This document shows positions 33,065-44,147 of a stretch of 64,000 nucleotides of DNA, in pieces. The position numbers and the translations under genes are program-made. Where the stretch lies: contig NC_044564.1 in assembly GCF_007565055.1 (NCBI RefSeq), positions 75,908,563 through 75,972,562 on the forward strand, written 5' to 3'. The DNA comes from Rhinopithecus roxellana. Its lineage: Eukaryota > Chordata > Mammalia > Primates > Cercopithecidae. Position 1 is the stretch's first letter. Every line of letters starts with the position of its first letter. The notes below the pieces were generated by a model, which saw only the letters and a program-made list of their open reading frames with translations, ran no database searches and had not been told where the DNA came from.

Positions 33065-33130
33065 GTGCATTCATTATTCATTCACTTATTCCTTCAATAA
33101 ATATTTGTGAAATGCCTACTCAGTGACAAC
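33065..33130 (-). mobile_element. L2 3' end fragment, antisense
   Basis: 'ccttcaataaatatttgtga' plus 'aatgcctactcagtgac' matches the antisense L2 3' terminus. Confidence 0.5.
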
Positions 33131-33281
33131 ATGGTGGTGGTATGGCTGCCGATTTAATAGGAATCACCACATGGCTTCTAGTCTCTGAAGCAAAGAGAAT
33201 GGGAAGTATTGGGGAAGGCAGGGGACACAAATTTGTTTGTCCAAAGAATATGTAGGGTCTGTAGAGTAGCTGGCTAAATTT

Positions 33282-34268
33282 GTAACTGCCCAAATGGGTT
33301 CACCTTACCTGCTGCCTAGACAGAGACACGTTATCAAGACAGGGGAAATACAATAAAGAGTAATTCACACAGAACTGGCTGTGCAGGAGACCAGAGTTTT
33401 ATTATTACTAATTAGTCTCCTAAACGTTCGGGGATCAGAGTGTTTTTTGCAGGGGTGAGGGGGAGATGGAGTCTTGCTCTGTTGCACACACTGGAGTGCA
33501 GTGATGCAATCTCGGCTCACTGCAACCTCTGCCTCCTGGGTTCAAGCAATTCTCCTGCCTCATCCTCCCGAGTAGGTGGGACTACAGGGGCACGCTGCCA
33601 CACCCGGCTAATTTTTTGTGTTTTAGTAGAGACGGGGTTTCACCATATTGCCCAGGCTGGCCTCGAACTCCTGAGCTCAGGCAATCCGCCCGCCTCTGCC
33701 TCCCACAGTACTAGCATTACAAGCCTGAGCCACCTGGTCCGGACGGATCAGTTTTTAAGGACAACTTGGTGGGCAGGAAGTCCCAGTGAGGGCTGGAGTG
33801 CCAGGAGTGCTGATTGGTCAGGTCAGAGATGAAATCACAGGGAGTCGAAGCTGTCTTTCTGTGTGGAGTCAGTTCCTAAGATGGGATGAGCCAGTCCATG
33901 GATCTGGGTGGCACCAGCTGATCCCTTAAGTGCGGGTCTGCAAAATGTCTCACGCACTTATCTTAGGAGCAGTTTAGGGAGGGTAAAAATCTTGTAGCTT
34001 CCAGCTGCATGACTGCTACACCATAATTTCTAATCTTGTAGAGAATTTGCTAGTCCTGCAAAGACAGTCTAATCCCCAGGCAAGATGGAGGTTTGTTTTA
34101 GGAAAGGGCAATTATCATCTTTGTTTTATACTATAAAGTATAAACTAAGTTCCTCCTAAAGTTAGTTCAGCCTACACCCAGGACAGCTTGGAGGTTAGAG
34201 GCAAGATGGAATTGGTTAGGTCAGATCTGTTTCACTGTGTCAGTTATAATTTTGCAGTGGTGGTTTCA
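33282..34268 (-). mobile_element. ERV solo LTR, antisense, containing an Alu
   Basis: The block starts with 'tgtaactgcccaaatgggtt' and ends with 'gtggtggtttca', so on the minus strand it has TG...CA ends. The flanking tetramers are 'aatt' and 'agtt', a near target duplication of the length typical of gammaretrovirus-like ERV1 elements. A minus-strand AATAAA lies at 33,398-33,403, in the expected R/U5 position. A TATA-like AT patch near 33,750 is separated from it only by the Alu. No internal viral genes adjoin it, so it is a solo LTR. The exact family is not resolved. Confidence 0.72.
33461..33744 (-). mobile_element. AluS-type element, antisense, inside the ERV LTR
   Basis: Full-length diverged Alu. 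The flanks 'ggatcagagtgttttt' (from 33,432) and 'ggatcagttttt' (from 33,745) look like an eroded target duplication. The usual T run is almost gone. Confidence 0.9.
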
Positions 34269-34372
34269 AGTTGTGTGTAGATCACAAAGTGTGTGTTGAC
34301 TACATGAAAAGTAAACAATAATAAAGAGTTGAGACTAAATCCTAGGAGAAACATGGCGCTATTAGAAATTTT

Positions 34373-34549
34373 CTTTTTCTTTTTCTTTTTTTTTCTTTTT
34401 TTGAGACGGAGTCTCACTCTGTCGCCCAGGCTGGAGTGCAGTGGCCGGATCTCAGCTCACTGCAAGCTCCTCCTCCCGGGTTCACGCCATTCTCCTGCCT
34501 CAGCCTCCCGAGTAGCTGGGACTACAGGTGCCCGCCACCTCGCCTGGCT

Positions 34550-34585
<36 letters not shown>

Positions 34586-34710
34586 TATTTTTTAGTAGAT
34601 ACAGGGTTTCACCGTGTTAGCCAGGATGGTCTCGATCTCCTGACCTCGTGATCCGCCCGTCTCGGCCTCCCAAAGTGCTGGGATTACAGGCTTGAGCCAC
34701 CGCGCTCGGC
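34373..34710 (-). mobile_element. AluYR-type (Old World monkey) Alu, antisense
   Basis: The target duplication 'ctattagaaatttt' is perfect at 34,359-34,372 and 34,711-34,724. Diagnostic variants are 'gtggccggatctcagctc', 'gccacctcgcctggctagg' and 'cttgagccaccgcgc'. The central linker, normally a short T-rich stretch in this orientation, is a run of about 32 T (34,553-34,584). Confidence 0.95.
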
Positions 34711-34729
34711 CTATTAGAAATTTTTAAGC

Positions 34730-35340
34730 AAGAGAAGAATATGGTCATATTTGTGTTTTAGATGGAGTGCTTAATCTACAGTACAGAACAGAGATAAAAA
34801 TCAGACAAGATTGGAAGCTGGGAGATAGGGACCATTGCAATAATTTAGACAGCAAAGGCTACAGATTTTGTATGTTTCATAGGTTACATATTTTGGGGTC
34901 CTTTAAAAAAATACAGAGTTTTGAATGCAAAATTAGATGTGAAGCTCTAGAAGGGGCCTTAAGACTCATGAGTTTTATTCTAGATCCACCTTTAGATCCA
35001 GTGAAGTAATTTTGGTGGTCTAAACTATGGTGGGGGTAGTAGGAATGAAGAAAGATGAATGAATGAGGAAATTTGAAAAGGAACTTGGTGATTGGATGTG
35101 CAAGATGAGAACTATCAAGGGCCATGCTTAGTTTTCTGGCTTGTGCAATCAATTGGCTAGATGAAGGATCTGTTCATTGAGACAGGAAACACAGGAGGGG
35201 GGAGTAGATTTTGGTGACAATATGGGAAGTGAAGTTTTGCACCCATGCAAAGTAGAAGTGATTGTGAAATATTCAGGTGTGAAGCTCAAGATAGTGAAAT
35301 TTTCCCACTTCTGATGAGGCTCAATTAATTTTGGCAACTT
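34730..35340 (-). repeat. Possible old L2-like block
   Basis: 'gaccattgcaataatttaga', 'gagaactatcaagggccatg' and 'ttttctggcttgtgcaatca' loosely follow a dispersed L2-type internal sequence. The identification is weak. No gene is supported by the frames at 34,767-35,337. Confidence 0.35.
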
Positions 35341-37020
35341 GGGTGTTCAACATCCTGAGTAGGTGTAGATTTGAATTTGCATAATCCATAGTTAAATGAT
35401 TATTGCCTTGAAGCCCTATTGCCTAGGTCTGAAAACTAATGCTGGATTATGTAGGACTCTTACTGTTTTTCTCACCCTTACTGTGGTGCCTTTCGGGATG
35501 ATTTTTTTTTCCTGGTCCGTTGCACTATAATACTGGGACATGTGCTGCTTAGCTAGCAGGTTACCCTGAAGGCTTTTAGTTCTCTAGGGAGGATGAATTT
35601 TTGGTTGTATGTGTAGGGTTTCTCTAAGGTAGGTCAGTGTCTGAGCTCCCTTTGATTGTTAATCCATAGTCTTGAACTGATTATGCAACCCACGGAGGAC
35701 CTGCTAAATATAATGTTTTAAAGTTCAGCAGCAAATTTCCTTCTCCATTGTCCTTTAATTTTAAAATGGCTGACAAATTTTTCTTACAGTTTTTATGAAA
35801 GTGAAGTAAGATATGACTACCAACGAATATAAAAATCTCCCCACTAGGAAAGTTTTAGACCATCATCAAATGACTTAATATAGGAGATAATAATAGAGAC
35901 TGTTTTGCAACCTAAAATATAGTATTTTCTACTATGAAGACTGTAATTACTATTTACAGCTAGATTATAGGGAAATCTGTGGGTGTCATGGAATTCAGTT
36001 TAAAATTATGGAAGCTCTGTTTGCATAATTAAAAGGCTAGTTAATAAATTCCCTCCTATTTTCTAACCTATTTAAGCAGATCATATATGTACCAATATTT
36101 CTTTGCTAACTATGGTAGAGAAGACAACCAACTTTAAATCTTCTGTTGCTGAATAATACCCATAATAACTGTGTATAATATATGACTCATAATTAGTGAA
36201 TATGCCGAGCTTTTTCAAGAAATGCATTAGATATGGCATAGATACAAATTTCTGCTTCATTAAATGACTTTATGGACTATATTTTGCTGCTTTTGCACAT
36301 GTGATCTTTTCCACTGTTTGATAGCAGGATTACTTTACAGCTTCTTAATGAGAATACCTTTTTTTTACTGAAACCTTTTCTGAAGTTTTATTGAAGCTCT
36401 GGGTGACCTATTTCTAGCGATTTTAGAGCTCTAACATTTTCTCTCCCTTATTTAAGCAGCTTTAACTTATGTTTGATTAGTGGTTTTAGAAGTAGATTCA
36501 TAATCTAATTTTAGGAAGAAAATCTTTTCTTAACAGGAGAAAACAAATTTTAAAATAACCTTACATGTCACAAGGTGCCTATGAATTCTGGAAATGGCTC
36601 ACATTCCCAGGGCACTTATTGGGTAAAGAGAGGGTGAAAGCCAGAGATGACTTCTCTTAGTTGCATTTTATTCTTAGTTGCATTTCTGAAGGAAAATTTC
36701 TCTTTATTAAGACGACTAGATAAATAAGTTCATTGATGGGTCTAAGGAATGACTGCAATACAATGTTAGGTGCTGTGATGTCACAGTAGTATAGAAGCAG
36801 AGGTGAGATGCTGGTACTGGGCATTTGTAGAATGGGTGGGAGGTTTCCAGGTGTCCAGGTGCCCCATATTTAAGGAAGCTTAATATTCACATTTGAATTT
36901 TGGAGCAGCTATGACTTAAACATCAAGAAATATTGTGATAAATGAATTGAGCCCTGAAAGATGAATAGGAATTTACCTACCACAGAACATGGAAAAAGGC
37001 TGGAGCAAAAATTTAGAGGC
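35340..37020. other. No recognisable feature
   Basis: This is AT-rich sequence in which I see no gene and no nameable repeat, only a short direct repeat of 'tcttagttgcattt' near 36,655-36,685. Confidence 0.5.
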
Positions 37021-37434
37021 ATTAATTCATATGATAATTTTTTTAATTAGAGTAAATTTTAATTTTAGTTCTAAAAGAAATCCACACACTTTAACAAACT
37101 GAAACAATACAGACATATGTAATGTAAAGAGGAAATATCCACTTTATGTTGTTGTCCTCCCTATCCCCAGCCTCTATTCATGCCTCTATCCACGTTTAGT
37201 GTCAATTCTCTGAGAGCTTCTCCTGAATTTACTCATTTACATATCTGTGTGTGCATGCATGTGTGTATGTAATTAGTTTCATTGTTATGTAACTTGCATC
37301 ATTCAATATGCCTTATCAACCCTTTCCTGTTAGTGCATTTCAGTCTACTCTATACATTTTAAGAACTACCTATCAGCATAGTATAAATATATCATAATTT
37401 ATTTAACCATTGCCATATATAGGGTGTTTACAAT

Positions 37435-37795
37435 TGCTATGGACTGAAAATCACCCCCTCTGTAATTTTTATGTTAAAATCTTAACCCCCAGGGTGATAG
37501 TATTAGGAAGTGGGACCTTTGGGAGGAGATCAGATCATGAAGGTGGAGCCCTGCTGAATGGGATTAGTGGTCTTATCAAAGAGGCCCAAGGGAGTCATTT
37601 GCCCCTTCTGTCATTTGAGGACACAGCGAAAAGAAGGCTATCTATGAACCAGGAAGGGGGCCCTCACCAGATAGTGAATCTGCGGGTGCCTTGATCCTGG
37701 AATTAGCTTTCCATACTGTGAGAAATAAATTTATGCTGTTTATAAACTATATCATTTATGGTATTTTGTTATAGCAGCTTGAATGAAATAAGACA
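37435..37795 (+). mobile_element. Old MaLR-type LTR (MLT1/MST group)
   Basis: It begins 'tgctatggactgaaaatcac' and ends 'gaatgaaataagaca', so TG...CA. The flanking pentamers 'acaat' and 'actat' fit a 5-bp target duplication with one change. Landmarks are 'gtgggacctttgggaggaga', 'gaggacacagcgaaaagaag' and 'gccctcaccagatagtgaat'. It is the same family as 8,390-8,711 but in the opposite orientation. The frame at 37,410-37,694 is LTR-derived. Confidence 0.72.
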
Positions 37796-38639
37796 ACTAT
37801 TTTTCTATATTACAAATAATTCTGCAATGAACCTCCATATCCATAATTATCTCCTAATTTATTCCTCTAGTTTTCTTTCCCTTCCCTCTTTTTTCCTTCC
37901 CTGTCTTCACTCACTCTCTCCATCACCCTTTCACATTTATCTAAACAATACCTTTGTGCACATTTGTGTTTCCGTAGAATAGATCTTGGAAGTGGAATTG
38001 CTAGAACAATTAAAATATTGATGTGTATTCCTGAATTTCCCTTCCAAAAACTCTGTACCAGCTTACACTTCCATCAAAATTTAGTTGGGTTTATTTCATC
38101 ATTAGTCATGAATTTCTTTGCCTATTTGATGGGAAAAAGTGATAGATAGTCTTCAAATGTTTTTGTTGTTTTTCCTAAAATGGTAAATTTGAATTTGAAC
38201 ATCTTTTCACACGTATTTTGGCCCAGTGAATTTCCTTAATTTTTCCTTGTTGGTTTTTGTATTAAATTATTTTTAAAATAATTTTTAGAACATCTTTATT
38301 CAGTTTGGCTATTATAACTTTTTCTGCTATATGTTTTGCAAATATGTCCTTTGAGAAAGGTTTATTTTCTAAATTTGTCTTTTGTGGTAGATAAATTTTA
38401 AATTTTGATGTAGTCAAATCTGTCAGTTTTTTCCTTGTTTCTGTATTATTTCTTTTATATCTCTTGCCTAAGAAGGACTTTTTCAGATCAAGATTATAAA
38501 AACATTCTTAATTTTTTTTTTGTATTTTCATAGTTTTTTATTTAACTTTAGGTTTTAATACACATGGAATTTAACTTAAATTTGTATATGACATAGGGTA
38601 TGGCTGAGATCCAGGTAATCACATCTATCTCATTTTCTT

Positions 38640-39005
38640 TGTATATACATAGTTAGATTTTATTTCCCAGTCTTCTGTGCATTTGGATGAGGCCCTGTGA
38701 CTAAACTGTAGCATAAAATGATAATAGAAGTAATGTATACCACTTCCAGTCTTGGCTCATAAAAATCTTCCAAGAGAGATCCTCTATGTCTACCCTCTTC
38801 CCAAATGAACTTGGAGGCCAGGTGTTAAAGATGATAGAGTAAAATTTGAAAGAGTTTAAATCCCAGAATTACTGCTTAGAGTCATACACCAATTAGGAAT
38901 ATCCATTTTTGACTCTGTGTGAACAAGAGAGAAACTTCTTTCAATAGCTTTAAGCCACTGAGATTTTAGGGTTTATCTTTCATAGCAGTTACACAATCAA
39001 TGCAC
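38640..39005 (+). repeat. Old dispersed repeat inside L1M, family not resolved
   Basis: 'ccctgtgactaaactgtagc', 'gtataccacttccagtcttg' and 'agccactgagattttagggt' belong to an old interspersed repeat that I recognise but cannot name. L1M sequence continues on both sides. Confidence 0.5.
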
Positions 39006-39324
39006 AGAGTAAGATTGTGACTTAACTTTTTCCAACTGTAAGGTCAATGGTCCTAACACACTTTATTTAATAGCTTGCCATGTACTCTGTAATTTGAAAT
39101 TCTACTTTTAGCATATTCTGTATTTCCATAATTTTAGGAGTGATTCTCGATTCTCTTTTGTTTTATTGAGCTACTCATTTATTCCTACAACAATACCATG
39201 GTATTTTAACTACTACAGCTTTGTAATTTTTCCTGGTATCTGGTAGCAGAATTAGCTTTTAAAACTGAGGTCTGTCTTGTTCCTTTGAAGTATTTCTGTG
39301 ACTCTAAGAATACAATAGAAAATC

Positions 39325-39500
39325 TCTAACATGATCTATAAAGCCCTGCATGATTTAGCCACTGTCTGTCTTTCTAGATGTATCCCTCCTTCTCTGCTTC
39401 TCAGCTGCTTTAATTTTCTGAAAATGTAAAGTATCTTAGGACCTCTGGACCTTCACAAATGGAAGTTTCACAAATATTTTTCCATTTGCCCGAAAGAGTT
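39325..39500 (+). mobile_element. L2 LINE fragment
   Basis: 'tctataaagccctgcatgat', 'ttagccactgtctgtctttc' and 'gacctctggaccttcacaaa' match a sense L2 region in order. Confidence 0.55.
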
Positions 39501-41560
39501 GAGTGTATCCAGATAAACTCTTGCTCCCGTATGACTTTGATCTGTTATGTAAAGAGAGAGAAGTCATTACTGATTCTATTTAGTCATGAAGACATTCTTA
39601 AGTATAAATAACTTAAGGACATGTGAGGTCACATGGAAAGGAAGAACTTGACTTGGAGAATTTTGAGCTTTTTTCATATCTGACCCATAGATGAATCAGT
39701 TCTCCACTGGCATCACATGTTTCTCATCATGTAAATAAAAAATGATGAATATCAAAGTTTTCTTTAGTAACCCTGGAGACATTGATTGTACCCTATGTTG
39801 TGTATTGTATAAGTACGAAATTTAATGGAACTTTTAAGTGTATGGGTTACACATAAATATTTCAATGTCTAATCTTATTGCATTAACTATAGGCCTGTTC
39901 AAGAGCAAAAATAACACTGTATGCAAGTTTTATATAAAATTATAGACCTTTTCCACCTAGGGGTACTCTCTGTCTCAAGCTCCTATATATTGCTGTATAA
40001 GTCAAGGTTCTGGCAGCAAATAGCACTTCAAATAGTGTAAATGGAGAGTATTTTATAGGCGATGACAGACAATGGTGTGGGGTAGAGAAAAAGAAATGAA
40101 TAAGAGATGGTGCAGTGCTCCAGAGCTGGTACTAATGGGGTCCTGTTACCAGCCCCAAACCTGAGAGAATCAGGAGAGAGAGAAGTTACTGTAAGTTGAA
40201 GATCAGATCACCTGAAAGGGACCATCCCTTTAAAATAGGAGCTTAACTAACCTGCAGTGACATGGCAGAGAGAGCCATGGGAATCAATCCTTGCTGCTGA
40301 TCTCTTTCTACTCTGTGGTCTTCTGCTGGAGTCTTCTGTTGGTCAAACCCAACTGGAAGCTAAAAGGGCAGGTAGCCGCATTCATAAGGGCTGTTAAGCT
40401 CTTAAAGTTCAAAGCTGGGTAACTAAGGATGGAGAAAAATTGGAGGGAGAAAAGAAAATATCCTGTACACTCTGATGTATCTTGAATTTATTTTTTAGGG
40501 TATTTATAGGATGAAGATTAATTTCACGTATTTCCAAGTTCCAAACCAATACTTCCAACACTATCAGTTGAGCCTTGACTTTCCATATTACTTTCTGAAC
40601 ACCCTTCTAAATTATTATGCATAATAGAGTATATTCTGGAGTATATGGTCTGGGATATGCTTTTCACTGTTTCATAGTAGTTTTATAAAATGCTTATTTG
40701 ATTTGATAAGACTTTCCTATATATTTTTTTTTCCTGATTTAAGAGTCTCTTTTAGCATTTAGTATAGATCTAGATGATTAAGTGTTTTCAAACTAGAGGG
40801 GAAAAATAACTTATTTCTCTACTGTGTGTTATACTTTTACAAATATATGGAGCATTGTATCTAGTGTGTTATTGGCATATGTAAAGTATGGCTGAATAAA
40901 TGAACATAAATTTATTTAAGAATATATTGATGTATATATGTTCAAAAATAGTAGAATAAAGCAATGTATACTACAGTTAAGATTTGAAGACATTACATGA
41001 CATTTACTTAAATAAAGACAGATTTATACACTCAAATAACAGGATGAATGGTTCTCATGTAAATAGGAAAGACCAAATAAAGCGTTTATTGATTCACTTG
41101 ATATTATTGAATACATCATGTAAAGGATTCTTACCAGAATGTAAAAGGGGACACATGTAAATTGGATTTCATGTCCAGATACAAGGGTTCCTCAAGGTGT
41201 CTGGGCACTTCGCCCAGTATCAGCTCCAGAGAGGATTCGGTTACTAGGTGTCTAGTGCAGAGCTGCTCCAAGGTGCAGAAGGGATTCTAAACTTCTCAGA
41301 GGAAGGGGGATGCCTTCAAAACTTTTATCTGTTTTATCTGTCTAGGTCATTTATATCACTCCCCTCAACTCCTTATCTTGTTGAATTATCTCTCTTATTC
41401 ATCTTTAAAAATTTAACTTATGTTTATACCACTTAATCTTTTACAAATTCTTTCTCAATCTCCAGTCTCTGTCCTCAGTGTTCCTATAAATTCTTGGGCT
41501 GGTGGCATCACCATATCATCATCATCGTCATCATCACAGTTGTGATCACCATCTGAGGCT
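39500..41560. other. No gene recognised
   Basis: About 40,000-40,440 has the texture of an old repeat ('ggtcaaacccaactggaagc'), but I cannot assign it. The frame at 41,248-41,436 has no recognisable domain. Confidence 0.45.
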
Positions 41561-41690
41561 GATATTTATTCAAATTACTTTGTACCAGGTATTTGGCTAA
41601 ATAACTTTTATGAGTTATCTCATTTAATTTTTACAATGAAGTAGATATTATAAATATTCCTGATTTAGAGATACACATTGCATACTATTT
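41560..41690 (-). mobile_element. MIR-like fragment, antisense
   Basis: 'ctttgtaccaggtatttggc' and 'gagttatctcatttaatttt' match the antisense MIR 3' half. Confidence 0.55.
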
Positions 41691-41699
41691 GTAATCTTT

Positions 41700-41830
41700 T
41701 TGATTCATCTTCCTCTCTCAACAGTAAGTTCATCGAGGCCTTCGATACATCTTTTATCTTGTATCTTTATATCCCTGGCCTTAAGAATAGTTATCAGTAC
41801 ATGTAGTTATACTCCAAATATTTGAATGAA
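41700..41830 (+). mobile_element. L2 3' end fragment
   Basis: 'agtaagttcatcgaggcctt', 'tgtatctttatatccctggc' and 'aaatatttgaatgaatgttg' follow the L2 3' terminus. Confidence 0.5.
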
Positions 41831-43227
41831 TGTTGATTTAGTCTATCTTGATCTAATTTCTAGACATAGGTTTTATGTGATCATTTTAAAATAAAGTGAC
41901 ATTTGATTCTTATCATTCAAAGCCACAACATTTCTGGAACAATAATTTATTTTATTAAATCCACTAAAATATTTGTCAAATTAAAATAAAATCCCTCTTG
42001 AGTTTTAGTTTTCTGTTCTGTATGTGTATTTAATTCAAATTAGATGAAAGACTGATAATCTTGGATTTCTGCTATTGAAGAAAATGGAATAAAAGACTTC
42101 TTGGCAAAATAGTCAGTTTTTTAACTTGCAAATTAAATTATAGTGTAGATTTGCTATCTTGCCCCCATTAACTTCTTGCCCTCTTTGACTATCTGAGTCC
42201 CGCGGGGATCAGATTTCCCGTAGCCCAATATAACATGCTATTGATCACCCGTTCTGCTTTGCCACTTTCACCTTCCAGTACAAATTGGCCTGCGTCAAGT
42301 GGAGGAGGAACGTGGAGGGGGAAGATAATTAATTTACCCTCACATTGAAATTAGATGCATTCTAAAAGGAGGCAATCACCTGGGCTTGGATCCCTGAGGA
42401 TCTACCACTTTTGGGTTGTAAATTCCTCAGCTAACTTATTCTAAAGTATCAGGAGCATAAGTAAACACATTTTTCATACATCTGTGTGTACTGGGGTGAA
42501 AAGGATTGGATGGTACCCTAAAGTAAAACCTAGCAGTGACCTTTTAGAAGTTTTTATACAGTTTTCATCACATTGTGTCTCAAAGTTGAAATTATATACT
42601 CTCAAAATATTGGAAACTTCTTTGAAGCCATGGAAACAGCATGTGAGATGGGAGATGACTGGACAGCAGAATAAGACCTTCCTATTATGGCTATTGTTCT
42701 TTCACTGTGAATATCTAAAAGTGTATCTTCATAAGTCACTTTCTTTAGTTATAGCTTTGAGGACGTCAGTGCTTTTAGAATCAAAGATAATGTCATAAAA
42801 GGAAGCACAAGCCATGGAACTGTTTATAATATGATTATAAACAATTTTTTCTCTAATACTTATAGTTCTGCTTTCATGCTAAATAATGTATTTGAAGATT
42901 TGAGTCAGTAATCTTCCTAAGCAGAGTGACAGGAGCCTCCAAGGCATATATACAAGGCTGTTTAACTATTCTGCAGCATTTCAGAATGCCTGTTATTTAA
43001 TGCAATACAGATAAATTAACATGTAATAAAGCTTCCAGTAGTGATACTAATTTACAACAATAGTAGAACAAAAATGTAGTTAATAATTGTAATTCTTCCA
43101 GAGGGTTTCCTTCTTATTTCATTCTATTATGGCAGTGAAAATGTGTTTAGGGAGTAACAGAGTACTGTTCTCCAGAACCCAGTGGCAGTCCTCTTAACAC
43201 TATACTTGTGGTGAATCCCTAAGTTGT
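41830..43227. other. No gene recognised
   Basis: I see no named repeat. The frame at 42,484-42,798 (104 residues) has no family signature, and I judge it to be chance. Confidence 0.5.
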
Positions 43228-43244
43228 AAAATACTCCCTGAATT

Positions 43245-43259
43245 TTTCTTTTTCTTTTT

Positions 43260-43358
<99 letters not shown>

Positions 43359-44147
43359 CTCTTTCTCTCTTTCTCTCTTTCTCTCTTTCTCTCTTTCTTT
43401 CTTTCTTTCTTTTTTTTGTTGCTGTTGTTGTTGTGTCTCTGCCAAGTTTTGGTATCAAGATGATGCTGGCCTCATAGAATGACTTAAGGAGGAGTTCCTC
43501 CTCCTCAATTTTTTGCAGTGGTTTCAGTAGGAATGGTACTAGCTCTTCTTTATACATCTGATAAAATTGCGTTCTGAATCCATCTGGTCCCAGGATTTTT
43601 TTTTTGGTTGGCAGGCTTTTTATTACTGATTCAATATCAGAACTCATTATTGGCCTGTTCAGGGATTCAGTTGCTTCCTGGTTCAGCCTTGGGAGGTTAT
43701 ATGTGTCCAGGAATTAATCAGTTTCTTCTAGGTTTCCTAGCTTGTGTGCATAGTGGTGTTCATAGTAGTTTCTGAGGGTTTTTTTTTTTTCCTGTGGGGT
43801 CAGTGGTAACATCCCCTTTGTCATTTTTGATTGTGTTTATTTTGGATCTTCTGTTTTCTTTATTAGTATAGCTAGTGGTCTATCTATCTTAGTGATTTTT
43901 TTTCAGAAAACAAACTCCAGGATTTGTTGATCTTTTGTATGGTTTTCACTTCTCAATTTCCTTCAGTTCAGCTTTGATTTTGGTTACTTCTTGTCTTCTG
44001 CTAGTTTTGGGGTTGGTTTGCTCTTGTTTCTCTAATTTCTGTAGTTTCTGTAGTTGTGATGTTAGGCTGGTAATTTGAGATCTTTCTAACTTTTTGATGT
44101 GGGGGTTTAGTGTTGTAAACTTGCCTCTTAACACTACCTTAGCTGTA
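43245..44147 (-). mobile_element. L1 (L1PA/L1PB-type), inverted 5' segment
   Basis: The minus strand reads L1 ORF2 from 'GKFTTLNPHIKKLERSQIT' (about 44,110) through 'QTNPKTSRRQEVTKIKAELK'. It continues to the start of the reverse transcriptase, with 'SLPTKKKILGPDGF', 'FYQMYKEELVPFLLKPLQK' and 'SFYEASIILIPKLGRDTTT' (about 43,440). It then runs into the CTTT tract. The left target duplication 'aaaatactccctga' is at 43,228-43,241. Confidence 0.92.
43250..43417 (+). repeat. Long (CTTT)n / (CTCTCTTT)n polypyrimidine tract
   Basis: A nearly pure CTTT array covers about 43,257-43,357. An 8-base CTCTCTTT variant covers about 43,357-43,396. CTTT and plain T follow to 43,417. Lys/Glu/Arg-rich frames on the minus strand are products of this tract. 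It starts about eight bases inside the L1's left target duplication. Confidence 0.97.

Larger units (their letters stand above)
37030..39260 (-). mobile_element. L1M element, antisense, hosting two later insertions
   Basis: Antisense L1M phrases occur in three blocks. 37,030-37,434 includes 'gtgtcaattctctgagagct'. 37,796-38,640 includes 'attctgcaatgaacctccat', 'cttggaagtggaattgctag' and 'tgtagtcaaatctgtcag'. 39,010-39,260 includes 'acaataccatggtattttaa' and 'ctggtatctggtagcagaat'. The gaps are filled by an LTR (37,435-37,795) and another old repeat (38,640-39,005). Confidence 0.75.

Noticed and set aside
42484..42798. 104-residue open frame in unique sequence
   Set aside because: No recognisable domain, no supporting splice or promoter context that I can see. 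This length is expected by chance in 64 kb.
43200..43647. Lys/Glu/Arg-rich proteins of 81 and 142 residues on the minus strand
   Set aside because: They are translations of the CTTT/GAAA tract joined to an L1 ORF2 remnant.
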